From positions 1-33,941 of the forward strand of contig JAFGQR010000052.1 of NCBI GenBank assembly GCA_016935555.1: 33,941 nt of DNA, written 5' to 3'. The stretch comes from Verrucomicrobiota bacterium. GTDB taxonomy: Bacteria; Verrucomicrobiota; Verrucomicrobiia; Limisphaerales; JAFGQR01. Shown piece by piece: positions 9,468 to 17,278 of the stretch (the first letter of the stretch is position 1; every line of letters begins with the position of its first letter). The translations under genes and the position numbers were made by a program. The notes under the pieces were generated by a model. The model was given only the letters and a program-made list of their open reading frames with translations. It made no database searches and had not been told where the DNA came from.

Positions 9468-11624
9468 ATGAAGACGCCGATCTTGCCTGTCCTTCCGCTG
9501 CTGTTCCTGGTGAACGCCGCCTCCACGGCATCGACCTTTCAGAACCCGCTCCTCGAGGACAACCTGGCGGACCCGGCCGTGATCCGCCACGAGGGCGTGT
9601 ATTACCTGTATGCCACCGGCGAGGTGGACAACGACCACGGCACGCGGGCCTACACCTCGACCAACCTCGTGGATTGGCGGCGCGGACCCGTGGTGTTCCG
9701 TCCCGGCCCGCCGCACGTGTGGGCGCCAGACGTGTGGCGCGATCCGGCTTCGGGCCGGTTCTACCTCTATTACACGGTCAACCAGACCGTCGGCGTCGCC
9801 GAAGCTGACGGCCCCCTCGGCCCGTTCACCCTCCGGCGGCAGTTCTTTGACCAAGCCATTGACGCCCACCTGTTCCGCGACGACGACGGCAAGCTCTACC
9901 TCTACTTCGTCAAGTTCCCCGGCTTCCAGATCTCGGTGCAGCCCATGGGCAGCCCCACCGAACCCGCCGGCGAACGAACGGTGGTGCTCGAACCGACTTC
10001 CGACTGGGAGCGGCGCGCCGGGCACGTGACCGAAGGCCCCTGGATGATCAAACGTGGCGGCCGCTATTACCTCATCTACAGCGGCTCCGGCGCCAATACG
10101 CCCGATTATGCCGTCGGCTACGCCACCGCCACCAGCCCCCTCGGCCCGTTCACCCGCGCCCCGCACAATCCCATTGTCCACCGGTCGGACACGGTGTTTG
10201 GCCCCGGCCATGGATGCGCCGTGCAGGACGCCGAAGGCCGCTGGTGGCACCTCTATCACCAGAAGCGACGCGACCGCGTCGAGTGGCCGCGCTTCATCGC
10301 GCTGGACCCGCTCTGGTTCGACCAGCACGGCGAACTCCATAGCCGCGCCACCCGCGGCACGCCGCAGACCGGCCCCGTCACCACCCCGCCCTCCGCGCCG
10401 CGCCAGTATGATCCGTTCACCTGGGTGTCGAGGACGCCCGAGGGTTGCCCGTGGGAACAGTCGTCTCAGCTGACCGGCATCGAGTTCCTCGGCCGTCACA
10501 GCGACCACCGGGTCGCCGATACCTGGTACCCCAGCTGGGCGGCGGACGGCAACCTCTACTCGCCCTGGACCGATGGCTCAGTGCACGGCGATCCATCGAC
10601 CTCGGACGCCGTCGACCCCGACCCCAACAGCTTCGGCGGGTTCCGCCTCGTGCGCGGCAAAGCCACAACAGGCCAGGCCGTTCTGGTTGGCGATGATCCG
10701 CTGCATCTTGCGATCACGAACCTCGGCAAAACCCAGGCCGATCCTCATCCTTATGGCGGCCGTTACCCCTGTGGCAGCCTCGTCCACCGCGGCGTCTGGT
10801 ACTATGGCACCTACTGCCTCGCCCCGACCGGCCGGACCCCGTTTGGCAGCACCAACTACAACTGGCCCTGGCTCGGCCCACTCGTCGGATTCCGCGTCTC
10901 CAGCGATTTCGGCAGAACGTGGACGGAAACGCCGCACACGCCCGGGCGTCCCCTGTTCGGCGAGACCGGCCAGTGGGGGCACCCGGTGAAAATCGGCGCG
11001 CCGCATTTTGTGGATTTCGGCCGGGACATGGAACATTCACCCGACGGCAAGGCCTACCTGGTCGGCACCGGCGCCGCCTTGGACGACCCGCAACCGCGCT
11101 TTGCGAACCTGAGCTGGATTACCGGCGACCAGGTGTATCTGCTCCGGGTGACGCCATCGCCCGAGACGATCAACGACCCGAAGGCTTACGAGTTCTACGC
11201 GGGCACGGATGCGCAAGGCCAACCGCGGTGGACGCGCGATCTGGCGCAAAGCCGGCCTCTGCTGGAGTGGAACAACCGCATGGGCTGTGTCACCGCCACC
11301 TGGGTGGCGCCGCTCCGGAAATATGTCATGTGCGTCACCGACGGCGGGAACACCTGCGCCCGGATGCACACGTATCTGCTCGAAGCCGACACGCTCACCG
11401 GTCCTTGGCGCCTGGTGACGTATCTCGAGAACTTCGGGGAACAGGCTTACTTTGTGAATCTGCCCTCGAAGTTCATCAGCGCCGACGGCCGCACCGCGTG
11501 GCTCTGTTACTCGGGCAACTTCGCCCCCAACTGGAACAACGAAAAGATCCTGGTCAACCCGCCCGGCACCCGCTACGGCTTGGTGCTCCAGCAGATCCGC
11601 CTGCTCGGCTCCGATGCCCGCTGA
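9468..11624 (+). CDS. exported GH43-type glycoside hydrolase fused to a DUF4185-like domain
   Basis: A 718-aa protein starting at the ATG at 9468, with a signal peptide over residues 1-21 (hydrophobic core LPVLPLLFLV). Residues about 23-310 form a five-bladed GH43 domain. The likely catalytic triad is D35 (LADPAV, base), D132 (IDAHLF, pKa modulator) and E189 (VTEGPWM, acid), with H248 in FGPGHG at the usual metal-ligand position. GH43 enzymes are mainly arabinofuranosidases and xylosidases. Residues about 340-718 form a second module with DTWYPSWAADGNLYSPW, recalling DUF4185 proteins, which are also beta-propeller-like and often associated with polysaccharide loci. The fusion suggests two carbohydrate-active sites or one catalytic and one binding module; this is inference. 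It ends five bases before the convergent kinase gene ends. Confidence 0.85.
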   Translation: MKTPILPVLPLLFLVNAASTASTFQNPLLEDNLADPAVIRHEGVYYLYATGEVDNDHGTRAYTSTNLVDWRRGPVVFRPGPPHVWAPDVWRDPASGRFYLYYTVNQTVGVAEADGPLGPFTLRRQFFDQAIDAHLFRDDDGKLYLYFVKFPGFQISVQPMGSPTEPAGERTVVLEPTSDWERRAGHVTEGPWMIKRGGRYYLIYSGSGANTPDYAVGYATATSPLGPFTRAPHNPIVHRSDTVFGPGHGCAVQDAEGRWWHLYHQKRRDRVEWPRFIALDPLWFDQHGELHSRATRGTPQTGPVTTPPSAPRQYDPFTWVSRTPEGCPWEQSSQLTGIEFLGRHSDHRVADTWYPSWAADGNLYSPWTDGSVHGDPSTSDAVDPDPNSFGGFRLVRGKATTGQAVLVGDDPLHLAITNLGKTQADPHPYGGRYPCGSLVHRGVWYYGTYCLAPTGRTPFGSTNYNWPWLGPLVGFRVSSDFGRTWTETPHTPGRPLFGETGQWGHPVKIGAPHFVDFGRDMEHSPDGKAYLVGTGAALDDPQPRFANLSWITGDQVYLLRVTPSPETINDPKAYEFYAGTDAQGQPRWTRDLAQSRPLLEWNNRMGCVTATWVAPLRKYVMCVTDGGNTCARMHTYLLEADTLTGPWRLVTYLENFGEQAYFVNLPSKFISADGRTAWLCYSGNFAPNWNNEKILVNPPGTRYGLVLQQIRLLGSDAR

Positions 11625-11629
11625 AATAT

Positions 11630-14600
11630 TCAAGGGCTGTTCTTGAGCCGCCTTGCGATGATCGCCGCCAGGCGCCGCGCTTCGGTTTCGCTGAAGTTGC
11701 CGGCGAGGATCGCCTTGCCGCCGGGGATCGCCTGCATGATCCGCGGCGCCGATTGCACCCGGCCCTCCACCAGGATCGCCAACCGCGAACCCACATGAGC
11801 CGCCGTCACCTCCTCAAACCGAGCCGCCCCCGACGCCGTCAATCCAATGAGAATCTCGAAGCCGCCCTGGGCGTTGGTGCGAACGACCGCCGACGCGATC
11901 GCCGTCTCATCGAGCGCGGCCGCCGGCTCGAGGTGCAACGTCTCGAGACGGCCCGGGGCCGGCTCCCATTCGATCGCCTCGGAATCCGTGGTTTTGGCGG
12001 GAACCGCCACGCGCATCTCGAAGGGGCGGCTTGACGCGACGCGGCGCGCGGGCGGCGGCGTGTCCGCCGACTGCGTGGCGCCGAGTTGGACCCGCACGGC
12101 ACCCACGCGGTCCCAGGGCAGCGCGAAGGAATCCAGACCGATGGTGGCCAGGCCGGGGTGAGCCAGGCTCAGATGGCGGTTGCGGTGGTTCGGGTCGGGT
12201 GGCGGCAAGGAACGGCCCTGGCGATCGAGAAGGGTCAGTTGCACGGGCACGTGGCCGAGGCCCTCGACGCGGAACAAGACGGTGGACTGGCTGTTGGAAT
12301 CCACGACCGGCCCGGCCAGCGCCACGTAACGCGCCGGATCCAACCCCGAATCCTCAACCAGCCTCGACGAGACCCGTTCGGTGCGCCCCCGCAAGGCGGT
12401 CATCCGCACGATCACCGGGTCCAAGTCGCGCGATTGCGCCTGGCCGGGCGCGCCCTCGAAGCGCAGCGTCACCGCAGGTGGCAAGGAGAGGGTTCGACGA
12501 CGGACGGAGGGCAACTGGACGCCCTTGAAGTAAAACGTGTGCCGTCCGCCAAACGGCCGCAGCAGGATGTCCCCCACCCGGCTCAGCGGCACGTCAAAGT
12601 GGACGATCTGGGTCCTGACTTGGCGGAAGTCGACGAAATGAGGTGCGCTCGGCGGGAACACGCGACGTGCGCGGGCCGCGGTATCGGCGAGCTGGATTTG
12701 CTGGCGGCCGGCGCTCCATTGGCCGCGCCAATCCAGCACCACGGTACAGCCGGTCGGGGACATGGGTTTCTCAAACCACGAGATTTGATCGCCGCGCTGC
12801 TGGTAACCCCATTGGCCGTCCCGGACTTCCCGAACGGTCAGTTGGCCACCGGCCAGGTTCGTGCTTGCGCCGTTGACGGGGCGAAGCCGGATCACGCCCT
12901 GGGTGCCGGCGTAGCTGGCCATGCGGAACCACACGTCCACCTTGTCGGGCAACGGCCGTCCCGCCGCCCGGATTTGGATGAGCCCGCGGTCCATCATGTC
13001 CCAGCCCACGCCCCAGCGGTCCTGTCCCACCCCCAACAACTGGCGCGTCCGATGGTCGAAAACCCGCGCTTCGATCACGTCGTAACGCTCTTCCGCATCC
13101 GGGGCGGAGGAGTCGACGCCGAAGGCGACGTTGACGAGGTCAAGCCACTCGGCCTGCCGGACGAGTTGGGGGTTGGTCTTGAAATCGATGTGGTTGAGCG
13201 TGCGACCGCGGCCGTCTTCGAAGCGCAGCGTGCCTCCCTGGTCATTGCGCACCACACTGCGCGCCGCAAACCGGTTCGGGCCGGCGGTCACGCTCAGCGT
13301 GGCATCCGATGCGACCGCTCTCTCGTAACCCGCGCTTCCCGTGCTGGGCGGGTAGGTCGGCAGGCTCAGCAGCGCGCCGGCGGCCACCGCCAGGACGACG
13401 ACGCCCGACGCGACGATCAGTTCGCGTTTCCAGGAACGACGCGGATGCGCGTCGGCTTCGCGCCACCAGCCCAGCGCATACAAGGCCGCGACCGCCAGGA
13501 AGGCGGTGAACGGCCAGGGTGGCCAGCCGCGTTCGGCGACCGCAAACGTCGCCCAACCCGCGCCAATCAAAGCCGCGCCCAGCCCCTCGCGCCGCCAGCC
13601 CGCCAACAAGCCTGCCAGCATGAGGACCATTGCCGCCAGCTCCACCCGCACCGGGGCGGGCTGCTTCCAGAACGGAGGGAATCCATCCGCCAGAACGAAC
13701 ATCAGCACGAACAGGAATCCCAGCAGCCCGAGGCCGCGCGCCGTCCACACGAGCGCGGGTGCCAGGGGGCGGCGTGGGGGAATCACTTGGGTCGCGGCCG
13801 ACGGTCCCGGCGGCGGCGAAGGCGGCGTGCCGAGCACGGTTTCGATTTGGGTCCGCAACTCGGCGGCGGTCTGGTAGCGTCGTTCGGGTTGGGTTTCAAG
13901 GGTGCGGAGGACGACTTCGTCCAGGCGGACATCGATGCGCACCTTTCGGGAGGGCGGCTCGAGGGTCTGGCCGGGCAGTTCGCCGGTGAGCATCTGGTAG
14001 AACACCACACCCAGGGCGTAGATGTCGGTCCGGTGATCCACCTCGCCTGGGGCGCGAATCTGTTCGGGCGACATGTAATGGGGCGTGCCCATGACGTGGT
14101 CCTGGGTGAGGGCGGGGGCTTGCTCCGCGCCGGGCGTGCCAGCAGCGGCATCATCGCGCGGGGCAAGCGGCGGGGTGAGGACGCTGCCGTTTGTGTCCGT
14201 GCCGACCAGTTTGGCCAGGCCGAAGTCGGCCACTTTGACGCGGCCGAGGCGGTCGAGGAGGAGGTTTTCGGGCTTGATGTCGCGATGGACGATCCCCTGG
14301 TCGTGGGCGTATTGGAGCGCGTCGCAAATCTGCGGCACAATGGCCAGGGCCTCGCGCGCAGACAGCCGGCTTGCGGCCAGCAGGCGTCCCAGGTTCACGC
14401 CGTCTACGAATTCCATCAGGAGGAAATAAAAGCCGCCGGCCTGGCCGAAGTCGTGGACGGTGACGATATTGGGGTGGTTGAGCAGGGCCAGGGCGTGGGC
14501 TTCGCGCGCGAACCGCTCGGCGAAGCCCGGCTGATTCGCGCGTTCGGGGGCGACCAGCTTGAGCGCCACGAGCCGGTTCAGGGATTTCTGGCGGGCTTTG

Positions 14601-14830
14601 TAGACCACCCCCATGCCGCCGCGTCCGAGGCACTCGAGGATCTCGAGCTGCGGGAAGTGGGGCGCCAGTTCGGCGGGGGAAAGGGGCGGTTGCGCTGCGG
14701 CGGGTGTCTCGCCGGAGGCGGCGGTTTGGGTGCCCAGGTTCAGGGCGCCCAGGCAGCGCGGGCACAGGCCCTGCGGGGCATCGGGGGGCAAGGGATTGCC
14801 GCAGCGCGGGCAAAGGCGGTTTGCATTCAT
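11630..14830 (-). CDS. transmembrane Ser/Thr protein kinase with zinc ribbon and SecD P1-head-like C-terminus
   Basis: A 1066-aa protein. Its N-terminal zinc ribbon has C7/C10 and C23/C26. The Hanks-type kinase domain (about 62-335) has the glycine loop GRGGMGVVY, the lysine K91 in VALKL, the catalytic loop HRDIKPEN (H182, D184), DFG at 202-204 and the activation-end motif HYMSPEQ, so it should be active. A Pro-rich linker leads to about five hydrophobic segments (about 355-500). A long region (about 500-980) follows, probably outside the cytoplasm. Residues about 975-1066 match the SecDF P1 head: LTASGAARFEEVT, LAILVEGRVQSAP, IPGGKAILAGNF, ETEARRLAAII. The gene follows the sigma factor by 50 bases and sulfatase 2 beyond it, on the same strand, so co-expression is likely. 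Kinase plus adjacent ECF sigma is a known pairing in Planctomycetes and Verrucomicrobia. What the SecD-like head does here is unknown. Confidence 0.9.
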   Translation of the reverse strand: MNANRLCPRCGNPLPPDAPQGLCPRCLGALNLGTQTAASGETPAAAQPPLSPAELAPHFPQLEILECLGRGGMGVVYKARQKSLNRLVALKLVAPERANQPGFAERFAREAHALALLNHPNIVTVHDFGQAGGFYFLLMEFVDGVNLGRLLAASRLSAREALAIVPQICDALQYAHDQGIVHRDIKPENLLLDRLGRVKVADFGLAKLVGTDTNGSVLTPPLAPRDDAAAGTPGAEQAPALTQDHVMGTPHYMSPEQIRAPGEVDHRTDIYALGVVFYQMLTGELPGQTLEPPSRKVRIDVRLDEVVLRTLETQPERRYQTAAELRTQIETVLGTPPSPPPGPSAATQVIPPRRPLAPALVWTARGLGLLGFLFVLMFVLADGFPPFWKQPAPVRVELAAMVLMLAGLLAGWRREGLGAALIGAGWATFAVAERGWPPWPFTAFLAVAALYALGWWREADAHPRRSWKRELIVASGVVVLAVAAGALLSLPTYPPSTGSAGYERAVASDATLSVTAGPNRFAARSVVRNDQGGTLRFEDGRGRTLNHIDFKTNPQLVRQAEWLDLVNVAFGVDSSAPDAEERYDVIEARVFDHRTRQLLGVGQDRWGVGWDMMDRGLIQIRAAGRPLPDKVDVWFRMASYAGTQGVIRLRPVNGASTNLAGGQLTVREVRDGQWGYQQRGDQISWFEKPMSPTGCTVVLDWRGQWSAGRQQIQLADTAARARRVFPPSAPHFVDFRQVRTQIVHFDVPLSRVGDILLRPFGGRHTFYFKGVQLPSVRRRTLSLPPAVTLRFEGAPGQAQSRDLDPVIVRMTALRGRTERVSSRLVEDSGLDPARYVALAGPVVDSNSQSTVLFRVEGLGHVPVQLTLLDRQGRSLPPPDPNHRNRHLSLAHPGLATIGLDSFALPWDRVGAVRVQLGATQSADTPPPARRVASSRPFEMRVAVPAKTTDSEAIEWEPAPGRLETLHLEPAAALDETAIASAVVRTNAQGGFEILIGLTASGAARFEEVTAAHVGSRLAILVEGRVQSAPRIMQAIPGGKAILAGNFSETEARRLAAIIARRLKNSP

Positions 14831-14880
14831 CGCCGGGTGATTAAGCGAAGGCGGCGGTTTGTTACGGACCTTCCGCCGTC

Positions 14881-15627
14881 TCAGCCGCGGCTCAACACGT
14901 TGACCATGTGCCGCAACTCGTCCTCGACGTCGCGCGGATCCGACACGGTGTCGGCGACGGCCGCGCGGAACAGCTCACGGAAGCGCTTGCGCAGACGGTG
15001 CACCGCCACACGCACCGCGCCTTCGCTGAGGTGGAGGGCGGCCGCCAGCTCAGCATAGGGAATCGTCCCGCGGTCGGCCGTGAGCGAGTCCTTGAGCCGA
15101 TCGTATTCGGCGCCCTTGCCCGCGTTGGCGTATTCGGCACGCAACCGGTCCATCGTGCGATCGAGCAGCGTCATGGCCCAGCGCCGCTCGAAGGCCCGGT
15201 CTGGCGACAGCAAGCCCGCCGACGGCTCCGCCTGGTATCGCCGTTCCGCCAGGGCGGTGTCCAACGGCACGATCTCCCGCCAGCCGCCCCGCTTGAGGCG
15301 GTGCGCCCGGTCCCACTCGTTCGCCAGAAACCGTTTCAGCACGACGCTCAAGAACGTGCGGAACCGCCCCTTCTGACGGTCTGCCTTCCGCAGGTCGTTG
15401 TTCGCCAGCAGCCTGGCGAAAAATGCCTGGGCCAAATCCTGCGCGTCCGCCGGGCGATGGCCTCGCCGCCGGATGCACCCGTAAACCGGATACCAATACG
15501 TCCGGCAGAGCGCCTCGAGCGCTGCCGCGGACTCCGGCGATGCCGCATCGCGCGCCGCCAGCACCACCGACCAGCGGGTGGTGAGAAACAGGGGCTCCGG
15601 CCGGGTGGATGGCGCGGTCTTCGACAT
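14881..15627 (-). CDS. ECF-like RNA polymerase sigma factor
   Basis: A 248-aa sigma-70-family protein that should direct RNA polymerase to a small regulon. Region 2 covers about 40-110: LCRTYWYPVYGCIRRRG, then the core-binding DAQDLAQAFFARLL and the -10-recognition stretch FRTFLSVVLKRFLANEW. Region 4 covers about 165-225, with the helix-turn-helix IPYAELAAALHLSEGAVRVA and RLRKRFRELFR. The ATG at 15627 is preferred to an open extension to 15840, because the extension is low-complexity Arg/Pro/His and overlaps the sulfatase gene. It starts eight bases after the sulfatase 2 stop, suggesting translational coupling. No anti-sigma gene is adjacent; the downstream kinase may take that regulatory role, as proposed for kinase-linked ECF groups. 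Confidence 0.9.
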   Translation of the reverse strand: MSKTAPSTRPEPLFLTTRWSVVLAARDAASPESAAALEALCRTYWYPVYGCIRRRGHRPADAQDLAQAFFARLLANNDLRKADRQKGRFRTFLSVVLKRFLANEWDRAHRLKRGGWREIVPLDTALAERRYQAEPSAGLLSPDRAFERRWAMTLLDRTMDRLRAEYANAGKGAEYDRLKDSLTADRGTIPYAELAAALHLSEGAVRVAVHRLRKRFRELFRAAVADTVSDPRDVEDELRHMVNVLSRG

Positions 15628-15635
15628 GCGAAGGC

Positions 15636-17180
15636 TCAGTCCAGCGCCGGGAAGGGGAAGTCCGGAGAGGGGGTGTGCTGCCGGCGCATGATCGTTTCGA
15701 TTCGGGCGACGATGTCCGAGTGCCGGGCGGAGAGGTCGGCGGTTTCGGCCCGGTCGGTGGCGAGGTTGTAGAGTTCGACGCGCCGGTCGACGGCGGCGTT
15801 CTTGCCGCGCGGCATGAGGTTGCGGCGGATGCCTTTCCAATCCCCCAGGTGCACGCTCTGCTGGCCACCGTAGGCGGGGAATTCCCGGTAGAGAAACGGG
15901 CGCGCCGGCTGCGTCTGCCCCAGCAGCGTGGGCGCCAGGCTGATCCCATCGATGTCCTTGGGCGCCGCGCCCGGCGCGCCCGCCAGCTCCAGCAGCGTGG
16001 GCATCCAGTCCTCGAAACCGCCGACCCGCTCGCTCGCGGTGCCGGGCGGGATGCGGCCCTTCCAGCGGACGATGGCGGGCACGCGGATGCCGCCTTCGTA
16101 GAGGGTGCCTTTGCCGTCGCGCAGGCCGCCCGCCGAATGGAAGAAGGCGCAGTCGGTGCCGGCCAATCCCTGGTGCGTGCCGTGGAGGGGTCCGTTGTCG
16201 CTGGAGAACACGACGACGGTGTGTTTGTCCAGGCCGAGTTCACGGACCAGTTCCAGCAACCGGCCGATTTCGCGGTCCATGCGCGTGATCATGGCGGCGT
16301 AGGCGGCCTTGGGCCGGAAGTGGGGGATGTAACCTTTTCCGCCGGCATAAGGCGGATCGTCCCAGAGGCCGGCATATTCCCGGAGCGAATCGTCGGGCAC
16401 CTGCAGCGCCACGTGCGGAACGGTGGTGGGCCAATACAGGAAAAACGGCCGGTCTTTGTGGGCGCGCACGAACGCCCGCGCCTGGGCCGCGATCCGATCC
16501 GCCGAGTAATCGGCCCCCTGGAATCGCCGGTAACTGTCCGCGCGGGTCGGGTCTTCATTCGGCTTGAACGTGTCGTGCGCCGAAAACGGCGGATTGTCCA
16601 AAGGAATGGTCTGGTCGTTGTCCCAGAGGTAGGTCGGATAATAATTGTGCGCCACGCCCTGGCAGTTATAGCCAAACCAGCGGTCGAACCCCTGCCGAAG
16701 CGGTTCGCCCGCCGATCCCGGCCCGCCCAAACCCCATTTCCCAAACCCGCCGGTCGCATACCCAAGCTGCCGAAACGCCTCGGCCAGCGTCACCGTTTCG
16801 TCCGGGATGGGATGCTGTCCCTCGACGTTTGGCTTGCCGATCCTGGGGACGGGACGGTTGCCCATCTGGCGGTTGTTGCGGATGAACGCATGGCCCGGGT
16901 GTTTGCCGGTCATCAGCACGCACCGGGACGGCGCACACACGGCGTTGCCGGCGTAGTGGCGCGTCAGCCTCATCCCCTCCGCAGCCAGACGGTCCAGGTG
17001 CGGCGTCCGGATTTTCTTCTGGCCGAAGCAACCGAGGTCGCCGTAGCCCAGGTCGTCCGCCAGGATGAACACGATGTTGGGTTTCCGGGTGGCGGATGGA
17101 GAGGGCTCAGCCGCGGAGTCGACGGCCAGGCAGGCGCCGACCAGGGCGCAAATTCCAAGGCGGGCAATGGAACGATGCAT
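15636..17180 (-). CDS. exported sulfatase (family S1, Cys-type, arylsulfatase A-like)
   Basis: A 514-aa sulfatase. A signal peptide over residues 1-24 precedes KPNIVFILADDLGYGDLG, with metal-binding D42 and D43. The modification site is CAPSR with Cys82, followed by the typical CVLMTGKHPG. Other family motifs are GKWGLGG, SSDNGP (metal site) and GTLYEGGIRVPAIVRW. The overall pattern is that of arylsulfatase A / GalNAc-6-sulfatase-like enzymes, so exo-desulfation of a sugar is a reasonable guess; the exact substrate cannot be read off. It is the first gene of the apparent sulfatase, sigma, kinase operon. It is divergent from sulfatase 3, with a 98-base shared promoter region. Confidence 0.94.
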   Translation of the reverse strand: MHRSIARLGICALVGACLAVDSAAEPSPSATRKPNIVFILADDLGYGDLGCFGQKKIRTPHLDRLAAEGMRLTRHYAGNAVCAPSRCVLMTGKHPGHAFIRNNRQMGNRPVPRIGKPNVEGQHPIPDETVTLAEAFRQLGYATGGFGKWGLGGPGSAGEPLRQGFDRWFGYNCQGVAHNYYPTYLWDNDQTIPLDNPPFSAHDTFKPNEDPTRADSYRRFQGADYSADRIAAQARAFVRAHKDRPFFLYWPTTVPHVALQVPDDSLREYAGLWDDPPYAGGKGYIPHFRPKAAYAAMITRMDREIGRLLELVRELGLDKHTVVVFSSDNGPLHGTHQGLAGTDCAFFHSAGGLRDGKGTLYEGGIRVPAIVRWKGRIPPGTASERVGGFEDWMPTLLELAGAPGAAPKDIDGISLAPTLLGQTQPARPFLYREFPAYGGQQSVHLGDWKGIRRNLMPRGKNAAVDRRVELYNLATDRAETADLSARHSDIVARIETIMRRQHTPSPDFPFPALD

Positions 17181-17278
17181 AGCAAGGCCATTATGACGCC
17201 GCCGTCAACAAAGCCAAGCGGACAAACTGTCCCACAAACCGCTTGTGCATTCGGGCCGTTTGTTTTCTCCTGTCCCCG
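17181..17278. promoter_or_regulatory. bidirectional promoter between sulfatases 2 and 3, with nested palindrome
   Basis: The palindrome GGACAAACTGTCC (17220-17232) lies within a wider inverted pair, AAGCGG (17216-17221) and CCGCTT (17239-17244). ACAAAC also occurs twice, inside and beside it. Nested symmetry in the middle of a divergent promoter is what a repressor or activator operator would look like. No clear -35/-10 elements were identified. Confidence 0.4.

Noticed and set aside
14852-14878. CGGCGG/CCGCCG pair between sigma and kinase genes as a terminator
   Set aside because: The 15-base loop, lack of a U-tract and commonness of such pairs in GC-rich DNA make it unconvincing. It would also split an otherwise plausible operon.
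12086-15058. 990-codon open frame antisense to kinase and sigma genes
   Set aside because: It crosses two well-supported genes and has no recognisable domain; codon-frame artefact.
15628-15840. N-terminal extension of the sigma factor
   Set aside because: The added 71 residues are Arg/Pro/His-rich, lie wholly within the sulfatase 2 coding region and resemble no sigma N-terminus. The ATG at 15627 fits family length.
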